From positions 255,665 to 319,664 of the forward strand of contig JAWLAH010000002.1 of assembly GCA_041395525.1 (NCBI GenBank): a stretch of 64,000 bases of DNA, written 5' to 3'. The notes under the pieces were generated by a model, which worked only from the letters and a program-made list of their open reading frames with translations, made no database searches and was not told where the DNA came from. Both the position numbers and the translations under genes were made by a program. Every line of letters begins with the position of its first letter. Position 1 is the stretch's first letter. This document shows positions 43,230-52,788 of this stretch, piece after piece. Source of the stretch: CADEED01 sp020442965. GTDB lineage: Bacteria > Pseudomonadota > Gammaproteobacteria > Steroidobacterales > Steroidobacteraceae.

Positions 43230-44138
43230 ATGAGTATTTCGGCAGAGTCAGTCAAGCAATTGCGCGAGCGCACCGGCGCCGGCATGATGGAGTGCAAGCG
43301 AGCGCTAGTTGAGACGCAGGGTGATCTCGACGCCGCTGCGGAACTGATGCGCAAGCAGGGTCTTGCCAAGGCCGACAAGAAGGCGGCCCGCATCGCTGCC
43401 GAGGGCGTGATCGTGTTGGCCCGGGCCGCGGATGGTAAATCCGCAGCCATGGTTGAAATCAACTGCGAGACCGACTTCGTTGCTCGGGAGGCGGATTTTG
43501 CGTCCTTTGCCGAAGCCGTTGCTGAGCAAGCACTCGCGGCGCGCGCCGATTCACTCGAGAAGTTGGCCGCAGCCAAGCTCACCCGTGGTGAGACAGTCGA
43601 AGAGCGCCGCCGGGCGCTGGTGGCCAAGATCGGCGAGAACATCACTTTGCGCCGTGTCGGGGTCCAGACGTCCAACGGTCACCTGGGAGCGTATCTGCAC
43701 GGCAAGCGCATTGGAGCGCTGGTCGCGCTCGAAGGCGGCAACGAAACGCTGGCTCACGATCTCGCGATGCATATCGCGGCCTCCAATCCACGCCATTTGT
43801 CGGTGGATGACGTTCCGCCTGACGTAATGGCCAAAGAGCGGCAGATCGAAACAGAAAAGGCGCTCGGCGAGGGTAAGCCGGCGGACATCGTCGCCAAGAT
43901 GGTGGAAGGGCGGCTGCGCAAGTCGCTGGCCGAGATCACGCTGCTCGGGCAACCATTTGTCAAAGATCCCGATACCACGATCGAGAAACTGCTGAAGTCC
44001 AATTCCGCCAAAGTGACCGCCTTCCAGCGCTTTGAAGTGGGCGACGGCATCGAGAAAAAGAAGGATGACTTCGTCGGCGAGGTGATGGCGCAAGTGAAGA
44101 GTAGCGCCAAGCGCGAGAACGAGGCGCCGACGCTTTGA
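43230..44138 (+). CDS. tsf: Elongation factor Ts
   Basis: A 302-residue guanine nucleotide exchange factor for EF-Tu. The N-terminal UBA-like module has VKQLRERTGAGMMECKRAL, and the core has TDFVAREADFASFA, where the conserved TDFVA-type motif contacts EF-Tu. Length fits the family (283 in E. coli). The ATG follows TAGGA. A terminator stands 18 bases after the stop, separating rpsB-tsf from pyrH. Confidence 0.96.
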   Translation: MSISAESVKQLRERTGAGMMECKRALVETQGDLDAAAELMRKQGLAKADKKAARIAAEGVIVLARAADGKSAAMVEINCETDFVAREADFASFAEAVAEQALAARADSLEKLAAAKLTRGETVEERRRALVAKIGENITLRRVGVQTSNGHLGAYLHGKRIGALVALEGGNETLAHDLAMHIAASNPRHLSVDDVPPDVMAKERQIETEKALGEGKPADIVAKMVEGRLRKSLAEITLLGQPFVKDPDTTIEKLLKSNSAKVTAFQRFEVGDGIEKKKDDFVGEVMAQVKSSAKRENEAPTL

Positions 44139-44156
44139 CGCGTTCGTTTCGAATCG

Positions 44157-44183
44157 AACCCCGCCGCAAGCGGGGTTTTCTTT
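44157..44183 (+). terminator. Intrinsic terminator between tsf and pyrH
   Basis: AACCCCGC (44157-44164) pairs with GCGGGGTT (44170-44177) around CGCAA, followed by TTCTTT, a classic rho-independent terminator. pyrH begins 27 bases later, so pyrH needs read-through or its own promoter. Confidence 0.85.
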
Positions 44184-44210
44184 ATGGTACACGCGCAAGG
44201 AGTAGGTAGC

Positions 44211-44936
44211 ATGGCGCAGAAAGAGGCGGCGCGCTTCAAGAGAATACTCGTGAAGCTGTCGGGCGAAGCGCTGCTTGGAGCGGGCGACTATGGTATCGAT
44301 CCCCTGATGCTCAAGCGGATCGCTGCCGAACTCATGGAAGTACAGACGATGGGCGTGCAGGTCGCCGTCGTCATCGGCGGCGGCAACATATTTCGCGGCG
44401 CGGGTTTGGCCCGTGCCGGCATGGATCGCGTGACGGCCGATCAAATGGGCATGCTGGCGACCGTGATGAACGCATTGGCGATGCAGGACGCGCTCGAAAA
44501 CATGGGTGCATTTGCACGCGTGATGAGCGCGATTCGTATCAACGAGGTGTGCGAGGATTACATCCGCCGCCGTGCGGTGCGTCATCTTGAAAAGGATCGG
44601 GTCGTTATCTTTGCGGCGGGCACCGGCAATCCGTTCTTTACGACCGACACCGCGGCGGCTCTGCGGTCCATCGAGATCGAAGCGGATTTACTGTTGAAAG
44701 CGACCAAGGTCGATGGGATCTACGATTCAGACCCGATCAAGAATCCGGCAGCCAAGCGCTACGATAAACTGACGTATGACAAGGTTCTCAACGATCGTTT
44801 GAACGTGATGGACGCCACCGCGATCGTAATGTGCCGCGACAACGGCCTGCCGCTGCGAGTCTTTAATCTCAATAATGTGGGCGAGTTGCCGCGCATTGTG
44901 CAGGGCGAACAGCTCGGTACGGTCGTTACTAACTAG
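44211..44936 (+). CDS. pyrH: Uridylate kinase
   Basis: A 241-residue hexameric UMP kinase (UMP + ATP to UDP), exactly the family's length. FKRILVKLSGEALLG, VVIGGGNIFRG, the gap TADQMGMLATVMNALA and GTGNPFFTTDTAAALR are all present. ATG 44211 is chosen because AAGGAG lies 9 bases before it; the in-frame ATG at 44184 is in the tail of the terminator. frr follows after 10 bases. Confidence 0.96.
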   Translation: MAQKEAARFKRILVKLSGEALLGAGDYGIDPLMLKRIAAELMEVQTMGVQVAVVIGGGNIFRGAGLARAGMDRVTADQMGMLATVMNALAMQDALENMGAFARVMSAIRINEVCEDYIRRRAVRHLEKDRVVIFAAGTGNPFFTTDTAAALRSIEIEADLLLKATKVDGIYDSDPIKNPAAKRYDKLTYDKVLNDRLNVMDATAIVMCRDNGLPLRVFNLNNVGELPRIVQGEQLGTVVTN

Positions 44937-44946
44937 GGGATCAACC

Positions 44947-45501
44947 ATGATCGAGGACTTGAAGCACGACGCCGGACAGCGCATGCAAAAATGCGTCGAG
45001 ACCTTTCAGGCCGACCTGCGCAAGTTGCGCACCGGCCGCGCACATCCATCGCTGGTCGAGAACATGAAGGTCGACTACTACGGGTCGGACGTGCCGCTCA
45101 AGCAGGTCGCGAACGTCGCGGTCGAAGACGCTCGCACTCTGACTATCTCGCCGTGGGAGAAGAATATGGTTGGCGCGATCGAAAAGGCCATCCACAAGTC
45201 GGACCTCGGCCTGACGCCAATGACCGCCGGCGCGGTGATCCGCCTGCCATTGCCGCCACTCACCGAAGAGCGGCGTCGCGATATCACCAAAGTGGTGCGC
45301 GCGGATGCCGAGAATGCGCGCGTCGCGATTCGCAACGTGCGCCGTGACGTGATCGGAGATATCAAAGAAGCACTCAAAGCGAAGCTGCTGTCGCAGGACG
45401 AGGAGAAACGCGGCGGAGGTCGAGATCCAGAAGTTATCCAACGCATGATCACGATATCGATACGCAGCTCGGCGCCAAAGAAAAAAGAGATCATGCAGGT
45501 C
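44947..45501 (+). CDS. frr: Ribosome recycling factor, C-terminus disturbed by frameshifts
   Basis: RRF splits post-termination ribosomes with EF-G. Residues 1-155 are normal (RMQKCVETFQADLRKLRTGR, PLPPLTEERRRDITKVVRA, RNVRRDV). From about 45418 the frame holding the protein stops matching: the expected sequence continues in frame +1 (EIQKLSNA at 45422-45445), then +2 (HDIDTQLGAKEK at about 45450-45485), and returns to the first frame for KKEIMQV, ending at 45501. This equals three single-base insertions. No stop codon follows, so the frame runs on into uppS. Length without the run-on, 185 codons, is the family's usual size. Confidence 0.85.
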
Positions 45502-45514
45502 CAGCGCTGCCGAC

Positions 45515-46233
45515 ATGCAATTGCCGCGGCATATCGCGATCATCATGGACGGGAACGGCCGCGCGGGCGAAGGCGCGCGGCTTGCCGCGCCATCTCGGCC
45601 ACAAGGATGGACTTGGGCCGGTGCGTATGTGTATCGAACAGGCGCCACGCGCGGCATCGGCTGCGCCGCCGACGCTATTCACGCTTGAAGAACTGGCGTC
45701 GTCCAGTCGAGGAAGTCGGTAGTCTGATGAGTCTGTTCCTCGATTCGCTGGATCGCGAAGTCGCGGCGTTGGATCGCGACGGCGTGCGAATCACGTTCAT
45801 CGGTGACCGTCACACGCTGTCCGTCAAGTTGCAGTCGCGGATGGCGGAAGCTGAACACCTCACCAAAGACAACGTGCGGCTGCGATTGCAGCTCGCCATC
45901 AGCTACGGTGGTCGCTGGGACATACTGAACGCGGTACGGCACGTCGCCCGCGCGGCGTTGAGTGGCAGCATCGGTGTCGAGCAGATCGACGAGGCCGTGT
46001 TTACCGCAGCATTGGCACTGAGCGACGTGCCCGACCCGGACCTGTTCATTCGCACCGGTGGAGAGCATCGTATCAGCAATTTTTTGTTGTGGAACCTGGC
46101 GTATACCGAGTTGTATTTTACCGACGTGCTATGGCCTGATTTCAAGCAAGCGGACTTCGAAGCTGCGCTCACCGCCTTTGGTGCTCGCGAACGCCGCTTC
46201 GGCCGGACCGGCGAGCAGTCGGGGGCCGCGTAG
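45515..46233 (+). pseudogene. uppS: Undecaprenyl diphosphate synthase, frameshifted at its 5' end
   Basis: UppS builds the C55 lipid carrier for peptidoglycan. The start is the ATG at 45515 (MQLPRHIAIIMDGNGR, with catalytic Asp), but this frame is left after GR: ARGLPRHLGHKDGLGPVRMC is found one frame over (about 45574-45632), then further changes occur around 45640-45690, where the SSEN part of the expected SSENW motif is missing about five bases. From NWRRPVEEVG (about 45691) the sequence is clean to RERRFGRTGEQ, with FIRTGGEHRISNFLLWNLAY. As written, no single frame encodes the enzyme. Since uppS is essential and codons between shifts are conserved, sequencing or assembly error is the likely cause. 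Confidence 0.8.
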
Positions 46234-46234
46234 C

Positions 46235-47038
46235 GTGCTTAGGCAACGCGTCATAACTGCGGCGTTGCTCGGCGGCGTGCTGCTGGCGGTGGTATTGCTG
46301 CTGCCACCGTGGGCAAGCGTCGCGTTGTTCACGTTGACGATTCTGTTCGGTGCCTGGGAATGGTCGGGGTTCATGCGGGCCAAGTCGTTAGTTGTACGAA
46401 TGGGATTCGTTGCCCTGATTGCCGTCGCGTTGCTGCTCAGCCATCGATACGTGATCGATCGCGACGCGCTGCAAGGTGTGCTATGGATCGCGGCTCTTTG
46501 GTGGATGGTGACGTTCCTGTGGGTGGCGCTCGCGCCACAACGCGTCTCGCCATTGGCGGCAGCCATCGCGGGCGTGCTGGTGCTCGTGCCCGCTTGGATC
46601 GCGCTTGTCCACCTACGCACCGCGTTTGCGCATGGCGCGCTGTGGTCGCTGTTCGTACTTGGGCTCGCGTGGGCGGCCGATACGGGCGCGTTCTTCGCGG
46701 GTAAATTTTTCGGACGCGTACCGCTCGCGCCGCGCGTCTCGCCGAAAAAGACCTGGGAAGGCGCAGTTGGCGGTGTCTGCTTCGGTGCGCTCGCGGGGTA
46801 TCTGGCGAGTTTCGCGTTGCCGGTCCAGCCGCTCGCTTTCGTACTGCTCAGCGCGTCCGTTGCCGCCATTTCAATCGTGGGCGATCTGACTGAAAGCATG
46901 TTGAAGCGAGCGGCGGGGATGAAAGACAGCGGTTGGCTGTTTCCAGGCCACGGCGGTGTACTCGACCGCATCGACAGCGTGACCGCGGCTGCGCCCGCTT
47001 TCCTGCTAGGCGTACTCGTATTCCGGATCGCAACGTGA
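46235..47038 (+). CDS. cdsA: Phosphatidate cytidylyltransferase
   Basis: A 267-residue inner-membrane enzyme making CDP-diacylglycerol from phosphatidate and CTP. Seven or eight hydrophobic segments, and the C-terminal signature GDLTESMLKRAAGMKDSGW followed by PGHGGVLDRIDS with its catalytic Asp residues. Upstream PRVSPKKTWEGAVGG is also typical. GTG 46235 starts two bases after the uppS stop and gives a natural N-terminus (MLRQRVITAALLGG). The gene overlaps dxr by four bases. Confidence 0.94.
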   Translation: MLRQRVITAALLGGVLLAVVLLLPPWASVALFTLTILFGAWEWSGFMRAKSLVVRMGFVALIAVALLLSHRYVIDRDALQGVLWIAALWWMVTFLWVALAPQRVSPLAAAIAGVLVLVPAWIALVHLRTAFAHGALWSLFVLGLAWAADTGAFFAGKFFGRVPLAPRVSPKKTWEGAVGGVCFGALAGYLASFALPVQPLAFVLLSASVAAISIVGDLTESMLKRAAGMKDSGWLFPGHGGVLDRIDSVTAAAPAFLLGVLVFRIAT

Positions 47039-48264
47039 AAAGCGTCGCGATTCTGGGCTCCACGGGGAGCATTGGCGAGAACACACTCGATGTGATCGCG
47101 CGCCATCCGGATCGCTATCGTGTGACGGCGCTCGGCGCGCGCAATAATCTTGCCAAGATGCTGGCGCAGTGCGTGCGCTACCAACCCGAATTTGCGGCAC
47201 TGACGGACGCGACCGCTTGCGCGCGCTTGCGTGCTGCGCTCGCTGAACGTGGTCTCGCGACGCACGTGCTCGAGGGTGACGGGGCACTCGCCGAGCTCGC
47301 GGCACTGCCACAGGTTGATGTCGTGATGGCGGCGATCGTCGGAGCGGCCGGACTACACTCGACATTGTCGGCCGCGCGCGCCGGCAAACGGCTGTTGTTA
47401 GCGAACAAGGAATCGCTGGTGATGGCGGGGCCACTGCTGATCGACGCCGTGCGACAGTCCGGCGCGACCTTGCTGCCAATCGACAGTGAACACAACGCGA
47501 TCTTCCAATGCTTGCCGCACGATGCAACGGGCGTGGCCTCGACGGGTCGTTCACGCATCGGCGTGCGCCGCATTCTGTTGACGGCATCTGGCGGCCCGTT
47601 CATCGACCTGCCGCGCGGACTGCTCGAGTCCGTGACGCCAGCGCAAGCCTGTGCACATCCAAACTGGGTAATGGGGCGCAAAATCTCCGTCGATTCAGCT
47701 ACGCTCATGAACAAGGGCCTGGAATACATCGAGGCCTGCCTCTTGTTCGGTGTACGACCAGAGCAGGTCGAAGTGGTGGTGCATCGCGAGAGCATCGTGC
47801 ACTCGATGGTCGAGTACATTGATGGCAGTGTCCTGGCGCAGCTTGGCTCACCCGATATGCGTACACCGATCGCGCACGCACTCGCGTGGCCGGATCGCAT
47901 CGCGTCGGGTGTACAATTTCTGGATTTGTTGCGTATCGGCCGGTTGCGGTTCGAAGCGCCTGACATCGAGCAGTTCCCCTGTTTGGCCCTCGCGCAAGCG
48001 GCGGCGCGAGCGGGGGGGCTGCGACCGGCCATTCTGAACGCCGCCAACGAGGTGGCTGTCGCGGCCTTTCTGGAGGGCCAATTGAACTTTGCGCGGATAT
48101 CGACGGTCATTGATGCAGTGATGAATGAGACACAAAGCGGCACGCTCGCGACCTTGGACGATGTCCTCGCGGCGGATGCCGAGGCGCGTGCCAAGGCGAG
48201 TGCAGTGATCGCGAATTTGGCAACTTCTCCCATGGCAACGTCCTCAGTGAGCCGACGCGCATGA
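47035..48264 (+). CDS. dxr: 1-deoxy-D-xylulose 5-phosphate reductoisomerase
   Basis: A 409-residue enzyme of the MEP isoprenoid pathway, making 2-C-methylerythritol 4-phosphate with NADPH. NADPH turn ILGSTGSIGENTLDVI at the start, LANKESLVMAG, the metal and substrate motif LPIDSEHNAIFQ, and KISVDSATLMNKGLE. Start GTG 47035 overlaps the cdsA stop (GTGA). Another family gene, uppS, uses the downstream product of this pathway two genes upstream. Confidence 0.95.
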   Translation: MKSVAILGSTGSIGENTLDVIARHPDRYRVTALGARNNLAKMLAQCVRYQPEFAALTDATACARLRAALAERGLATHVLEGDGALAELAALPQVDVVMAAIVGAAGLHSTLSAARAGKRLLLANKESLVMAGPLLIDAVRQSGATLLPIDSEHNAIFQCLPHDATGVASTGRSRIGVRRILLTASGGPFIDLPRGLLESVTPAQACAHPNWVMGRKISVDSATLMNKGLEYIEACLLFGVRPEQVEVVVHRESIVHSMVEYIDGSVLAQLGSPDMRTPIAHALAWPDRIASGVQFLDLLRIGRLRFEAPDIEQFPCLALAQAAARAGGLRPAILNAANEVAVAAFLEGQLNFARISTVIDAVMNETQSGTLATLDDVLAADAEARAKASAVIANLATSPMATSSVSRRA

Positions 48265-49643
48265 ATTACTTGTGGCAACTCCTGTGGTTCATCGTGGCCG
48301 TGGGTCTCTTGGTGACGATTCACGAGTTCGGTCATTTTTGGGTTGCGCGCAAGCTGGGTTTCAAGGTGCTGCGTTTCTCGGTCGGTTTCGGCAAGCCACT
48401 CCTGAAGAAGGTGGGTAAGGGACCCGATCGGACCGAATACGTGCTCGCCGCCATCCCGTTGGGTGGCTACGTCAAGATGCTGGGCGAAAACGACGACGAA
48501 TTCACACCTGCTGAAGAGCACCGGGCATTCAGCCGCAAGCCGCCCTGGCAGCGCATTCTCGTCTTGTTAGCCGGCCCGGCCGCCAATATCGTCTTTGCCA
48601 TCGCCGTCCTTTGGGCGATGATGTGGTATTCGGGCCTTACGTATGTCAAACCGCTCATAGGCGACATTCGCTCGGGCTCGCCCGCGGCCGTCGCCGGCTT
48701 GCGATCGGGCGACGAGATACTCTCGATTGGGACGGCACCTGTCGTCGATCAGCGCGACGTCGTACTCGGACTGCTCGACGCCATCAGTTCGGGTGGCGAA
48801 GCCCAGTTGACGATTCGTGCGCAAGACGGCAGAACTCGCGACGTGCGCTTGAGCGTAGCCGATGAAGCCGAGCGTCGTCGTTTGACCGAGCCGGGCCAGC
48901 TGCTGAGCGGCCTGGGTCTGGCGTTCTGGCGTCCGCCGATTCCTGCGGTGATCGGCAGTGTCTCACCGGGCAGCGCGGCGGCCGCGGCTGGCCTGCGGAT
49001 CGGTGATCGCATCGTCGCCATGGATGGAGAACGGCTCGAGAACTTCGATCGCTTGCGTGACTTGGTGTCGGCCCGTCCAGGCGCCGATGTCGCGATCCGT
49101 TATGAGCGCGACGGGGCCGAGCAAAGTGCGCGAGTAACGATCGGATCCGTGCAGGCGGATGGCAAGCAGATCGGCTTGCTCGGCATATCGCCGCAATCGA
49201 CGGGCAAGATGCCCGACTCGATGATCAAACGTGTCCCGCTGTCGGCGCTTGCGGCTCTGGGTAGCGCCACGGAGGAAGCGTGGCGCATGACTGCGCTGCA
49301 AGCGCGGTTCTTTGCGCGGATGCTGGTCGGCGAAGTATCGCTCAAGAACCTCTCCGGGCCTGTGACGATCGGTCAGTTTGCAGGTGCGTCCGCGTCGCAG
49401 GGCGTCGCGCCGTTTCTCAGTTTTCTGGTGCTGATTTCCCTGTCGTTAGGGTTCTTGAATCTGTTGCCGATCCCAATTCTGGATGGCGGGCAGGTCGTCT
49501 ACCAGGCGATCGAATGGGCGAAGGGCGGGCCGCTGTCGGAGCGCGCACAGGCCTTCGGCCAACAAGTTGGCATTGGATTGTTGGTCTTGTTGATGGGGCT
49601 GGCCCTGTTCAACGATTTTTCGCGCGCCCTCTTTGGGGGCTGA
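48261..49643 (+). CDS. rseP: Site-2 protease RseP
   Basis: A 460-residue inner-membrane zinc protease that cleaves anti-sigma RseA in the envelope stress cascade, and removes signal-peptide remnants. HEFGH lies at residues 21-25 in the first helix; two PDZ domains occupy about 115-190 and 210-290; and the third metal ligand is in LLPIPILDGGQVVYQ (about residue 403). ATG overlaps the dxr stop by four bases. bamA follows. Confidence 0.95.
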   Translation: MNYLWQLLWFIVAVGLLVTIHEFGHFWVARKLGFKVLRFSVGFGKPLLKKVGKGPDRTEYVLAAIPLGGYVKMLGENDDEFTPAEEHRAFSRKPPWQRILVLLAGPAANIVFAIAVLWAMMWYSGLTYVKPLIGDIRSGSPAAVAGLRSGDEILSIGTAPVVDQRDVVLGLLDAISSGGEAQLTIRAQDGRTRDVRLSVADEAERRRLTEPGQLLSGLGLAFWRPPIPAVIGSVSPGSAAAAAGLRIGDRIVAMDGERLENFDRLRDLVSARPGADVAIRYERDGAEQSARVTIGSVQADGKQIGLLGISPQSTGKMPDSMIKRVPLSALAALGSATEEAWRMTALQARFFARMLVGEVSLKNLSGPVTIGQFAGASASQGVAPFLSFLVLISLSLGFLNLLPIPILDGGQVVYQAIEWAKGGPLSERAQAFGQQVGIGLLVLLMGLALFNDFSRALFGG

Positions 49644-49695
49644 TTGTGGCGGTTGCTGGCGCCGCTTGCCGGCTCGGTCACCTTGGGGGACTCGT

Positions 49696-52164
49696 TTGTT
49701 GTCGAAAGTAAGTCTTGCCGTCGCTGCGGTGCTAGCAACCGCAGTGATCACGTTGCCCGCGCGGGCACAGAACGTCGCCGAGTTCACCGTGGGCGACATC
49801 CGCGTCGAGGGGCTGCAGCGCGTCTCGGAAGGTACCGTCTATAACTACCTGCCAGTCAATATCGGCGATCGGCTAACGCCGCAACGGCTCCGCGAGGCGA
49901 TCCGTGCGCTCTATGAGACAGGGTTCTTTCGTGACGTCGAGATGCGGCGCGATGGCAGTACGCTGTTGGTGGTCGTACGCGAACGGCCGACGATTGAGAG
50001 CTTCGAACTCAAGGGCAACAAGGACATCAAGACCGAGGATCTCAACAAGAGCCTGCGCAATGTCGGGCTTGCGAAGGGCAAGACGTTCGATCGCTCGGTT
50101 CTCGAGGAAGTGACGGCCTTTCTGCAGGATCAATACGGCAGCCGTGGCAAATACGCGGCGCGCGTCAAGACCGAGGTCGAGGAGCTGTCTGACAATCGCG
50201 TCAAAGTGAAGATCGACATAGTCGAAGGCAAGCGTGCCAAGATCCGCCAGATCAATATCGTCGGCAACGAAGTATTCAGCGACAAGCAGGTACGCGACGA
50301 GTTTGAGCTACGCACACCCAACTGGCTGTCGTGGTACCGGCAGGACGATCGCTATTCGCGCGAGTCACTGCAGGGGGATCTCGAGAAGCTGCGCTCCTTT
50401 TATATGGATCGTGGCTACGCTAACTTCCAGGTGGACTCGGTCCAGGTCGCAATCGCGCCGACCAAGGACGACATTTTTATCACCGTGAATATCGACGAAG
50501 GTGAGGTCTTCAAGGTCAAGGACGTGAAACTCGCCGGCAATTTCGTTGTTCCCGAGACGGAACTGCGTCGCTATCTGCTCGTCGGGCCTGGTACCACCTA
50601 CTCACGCAAGATCATCACGGCCACCCAGGAACTGCTACAGAATCGATTGGGCGAAGACGGCTACGCGTTTGCCAAGGTGGATCCAGTTGCGACTAGCGTC
50701 GGCGACGCAGAGTCCAAGGAGCTCTCGATCAACTTCGTGATCGAGCCCGGCAACCGCGTGTACGTCCGTCACATCAGCTTCGAGGGCGCTAACAAGATTA
50801 ATGACGAGGTGATGCGGCGCGAAATGCGCCAGATGGAGGGTGCGTGGCTGTCGAATGTTTCGCTGGAACGTTCCAAGCAACGTCTGCAGCGCTTGCCCTA
50901 CATCAAGTCGGTGGAATCCGAGACCAAGCCGGTGCCTGGCGTCGCCGACATGGTCGATGTCGTGTACAAGGTCGAGGAGGGGCCGTCGGCGCAATTGGGC
51001 GGCGGTATCGGCTATTCGGAGTCGCAGTCCTTTATTCTCAACGGCAACTACGCCGACAGCAATTTCATGGGTACGGGTCGTCGCATTGCGGTTGACCTGA
51101 ATTCAGGTCGCTACAGCAAAGTATATGGTTTGTCGATGACCGAGCCGTATTTCACCAAGGACGGCATCGCCCTGACTGGCTCGCTGACCTATCGCGACGT
51201 GACGCAGTTTGTGTCAGCGTCATCGGACTTCTCGTCCGAGACAATTGCCGGTGGTTTCGACATCGGCTATCCGATTTCCGAGTTCCAGGGGCTGAGATTC
51301 GGACTCTCGTATCAGCGCGCCGACTTGTTGACCAGTTCCGGCAGTGCACAGCAAGCGATCGACTGGGTGCGGTCGAACGGGACGCCAAGGACGTCAGTGC
51401 TGGAGCCGATTCTGGATGCGAATGGCGTTCCGATACCCGGCACCGGGCCGTTCACTTTCTACGGTACGCGTTTCAATACGCTCGATTTCACGGTTGGTTG
51501 GAGCTTTGATAGTCGCAATCGCGCGTTGTTCGCGACACGCGGTACTCGTCATTCCATTTCGCTGTCTTACACCCTGCCGGGTGTCAGCGACGTCGAGTAC
51601 TACGTCGCTAACTACGAGTTTCTCAAGTATGTGCCGCTGTTCGGCCGGTTTGCGCTGTCGGTGGGTGGCGAAGTCGGCTATGGCATGGATGTCGGCAAGA
51701 CGACCGCCTTGCCACCTTTCCGACAGTTTTTTGCCGGCGGGCCGGACACGGTCCGTGGCTATCGGGAGAGTCGGTTAGGCCCCAAGGACCAGTTCGGCAA
51801 TCCCTATGGAGGCAATCTGAAAGTCATCGGCCGTGCCGAGTTGATCCTGCCGATGCCGCAGAAGTGGGCCACGAGCGCCCGACTCAGCTGGTTTTACGAT
51901 ATCGGCAACATATTCTCGGTAGGTGATCGCGTCGCCTTTACTGGGCGCTTTGATCCGGTGACAGGCGCCCCCGGCGCCCCGGTCGAGTACGGCTTCAAGT
52001 ATGATAAATTGAAGCATTCGACGGGACTCGCCGTGCAGTGGCTCGCACCGCTCGGTATTTTCCGGTTCAGCTATGCCGTGCCACTCAACGCCTATCGGGG
52101 AGACTCCGTTCTCTACGAAGACGAGCAGGAACGGTTCCAATTCTCCATCGGCCAGGCGTTTTGA
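49696..52164 (+). CDS. bamA: Outer membrane protein assembly factor BamA
   Basis: An 822-residue Omp85 protein, the core of the BAM complex inserting beta-barrel proteins. Signal peptide (KVSLAVAAVLATAVITLPARA) then five POTRA domains (about 25-425; first one begins FTVGDIRVEGLQRVSEGTVY), and the 16-stranded barrel with the conserved loop motif VRGYRESRLGPKD and a terminal Phe (FQFSIGQAF). TTG 49696 is selected because it opens the signal peptide and GGGGGA precedes it; a TTG at 49633 would overlap rseP. Confidence 0.94.
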   Translation: MLSKVSLAVAAVLATAVITLPARAQNVAEFTVGDIRVEGLQRVSEGTVYNYLPVNIGDRLTPQRLREAIRALYETGFFRDVEMRRDGSTLLVVVRERPTIESFELKGNKDIKTEDLNKSLRNVGLAKGKTFDRSVLEEVTAFLQDQYGSRGKYAARVKTEVEELSDNRVKVKIDIVEGKRAKIRQINIVGNEVFSDKQVRDEFELRTPNWLSWYRQDDRYSRESLQGDLEKLRSFYMDRGYANFQVDSVQVAIAPTKDDIFITVNIDEGEVFKVKDVKLAGNFVVPETELRRYLLVGPGTTYSRKIITATQELLQNRLGEDGYAFAKVDPVATSVGDAESKELSINFVIEPGNRVYVRHISFEGANKINDEVMRREMRQMEGAWLSNVSLERSKQRLQRLPYIKSVESETKPVPGVADMVDVVYKVEEGPSAQLGGGIGYSESQSFILNGNYADSNFMGTGRRIAVDLNSGRYSKVYGLSMTEPYFTKDGIALTGSLTYRDVTQFVSASSDFSSETIAGGFDIGYPISEFQGLRFGLSYQRADLLTSSGSAQQAIDWVRSNGTPRTSVLEPILDANGVPIPGTGPFTFYGTRFNTLDFTVGWSFDSRNRALFATRGTRHSISLSYTLPGVSDVEYYVANYEFLKYVPLFGRFALSVGGEVGYGMDVGKTTALPPFRQFFAGGPDTVRGYRESRLGPKDQFGNPYGGNLKVIGRAELILPMPQKWATSARLSWFYDIGNIFSVGDRVAFTGRFDPVTGAPGAPVEYGFKYDKLKHSTGLAVQWLAPLGIFRFSYAVPLNAYRGDSVLYEDEQERFQFSIGQAF

Positions 52165-52197
52165 CGGTGGGCCAGTTCTGACAGAGGTAACGAAATC

Positions 52198-52764
52198 GTG
52201 AAGCGATCGATTCAGGTGACGATGTGGAGTGTCGCAGCCGCACTGCTGCTAACCGCTCCTGTGATGGCCCAGCAGATCAAGATCGGTGTGGTCGACTATG
52301 GCCGGTTGATGGAGGAATCCCCGCAGGCGAAGGCTGTGCAGGATGTCCTGCGCGGCGAGTTTGGGCCCAAGAATACGCAGCTGCAACAGGAGCAGACGGC
52401 GCTGAAGGCGCGCGAAGAGAAACTGCAAAAGGACTCTGCGACCATGTCAGCGGACCAGCGCAGCAAAGCCGAGAAGGATCTGCGCGACGGGGTGCGTGAA
52501 CTGGCGCGCAAGCAGAGCGAAGCACAGGACGATTTCAATGCGCGCCGTCAGGAAGAAATGACGCGGTTGCAGCGCACGCTGATCGAAGAAGTGCGCACCT
52601 ATGCCAAGGCGCAGAACTACGACATGGTCATCGCTGAAGGTGTCATCTACGCGACACCGACCATCGATATCACGCCCGCCATCATCGCCGCCCTGCAGGC
52701 GCGTCCTGCTCGGCCGACGGCCGCGGCGCCAACGGCCGCGCCCAAGCCGCCGGCCAAGCCATAA
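52198..52764 (+). CDS. skp: Periplasmic chaperone Skp/OmpH family
   Basis: A 188-residue protein with signal peptide ending VMAQQ, a beta-strand pair (IKIGVVDYGRLMEESPQAK) and a long charged coiled coil (about 45-145) forming the chaperone arms that hold unfolded outer-membrane proteins. A Pro/Ala tail (PTAAAPTAAPKPPAKP) extends beyond E. coli Skp (161 residues). GTG 52198 follows AGAGG. Position between bamA and lpxD is conserved. Confidence 0.92.
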   Translation: MKRSIQVTMWSVAAALLLTAPVMAQQIKIGVVDYGRLMEESPQAKAVQDVLRGEFGPKNTQLQQEQTALKAREEKLQKDSATMSADQRSKAEKDLRDGVRELARKQSEAQDDFNARRQEEMTRLQRTLIEEVRTYAKAQNYDMVIAEGVIYATPTIDITPAIIAALQARPARPTAAAPTAAPKPPAKP

Positions 52765-52788
52765 CGGCGGCGCCGCCCGTACGGCGTC

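Noticed and set aside
44184..44210. ATG at 44184 as the pyrH start
   Set aside because: It is at the end of the tsf terminator and has no ribosome site; ATG 44211 has AAGGAG and gives the normal N-terminus.
44875..46233. A single 452-codon open frame that looks like a fused ribosome recycling factor and undecaprenyl diphosphate synthase
   Set aside because: Between residues about 157 of RRF and the NWRRP part of UppS the frame makes no family sequence, while the true sequence is found in the other two frames. The fusion is a by-product of indels.
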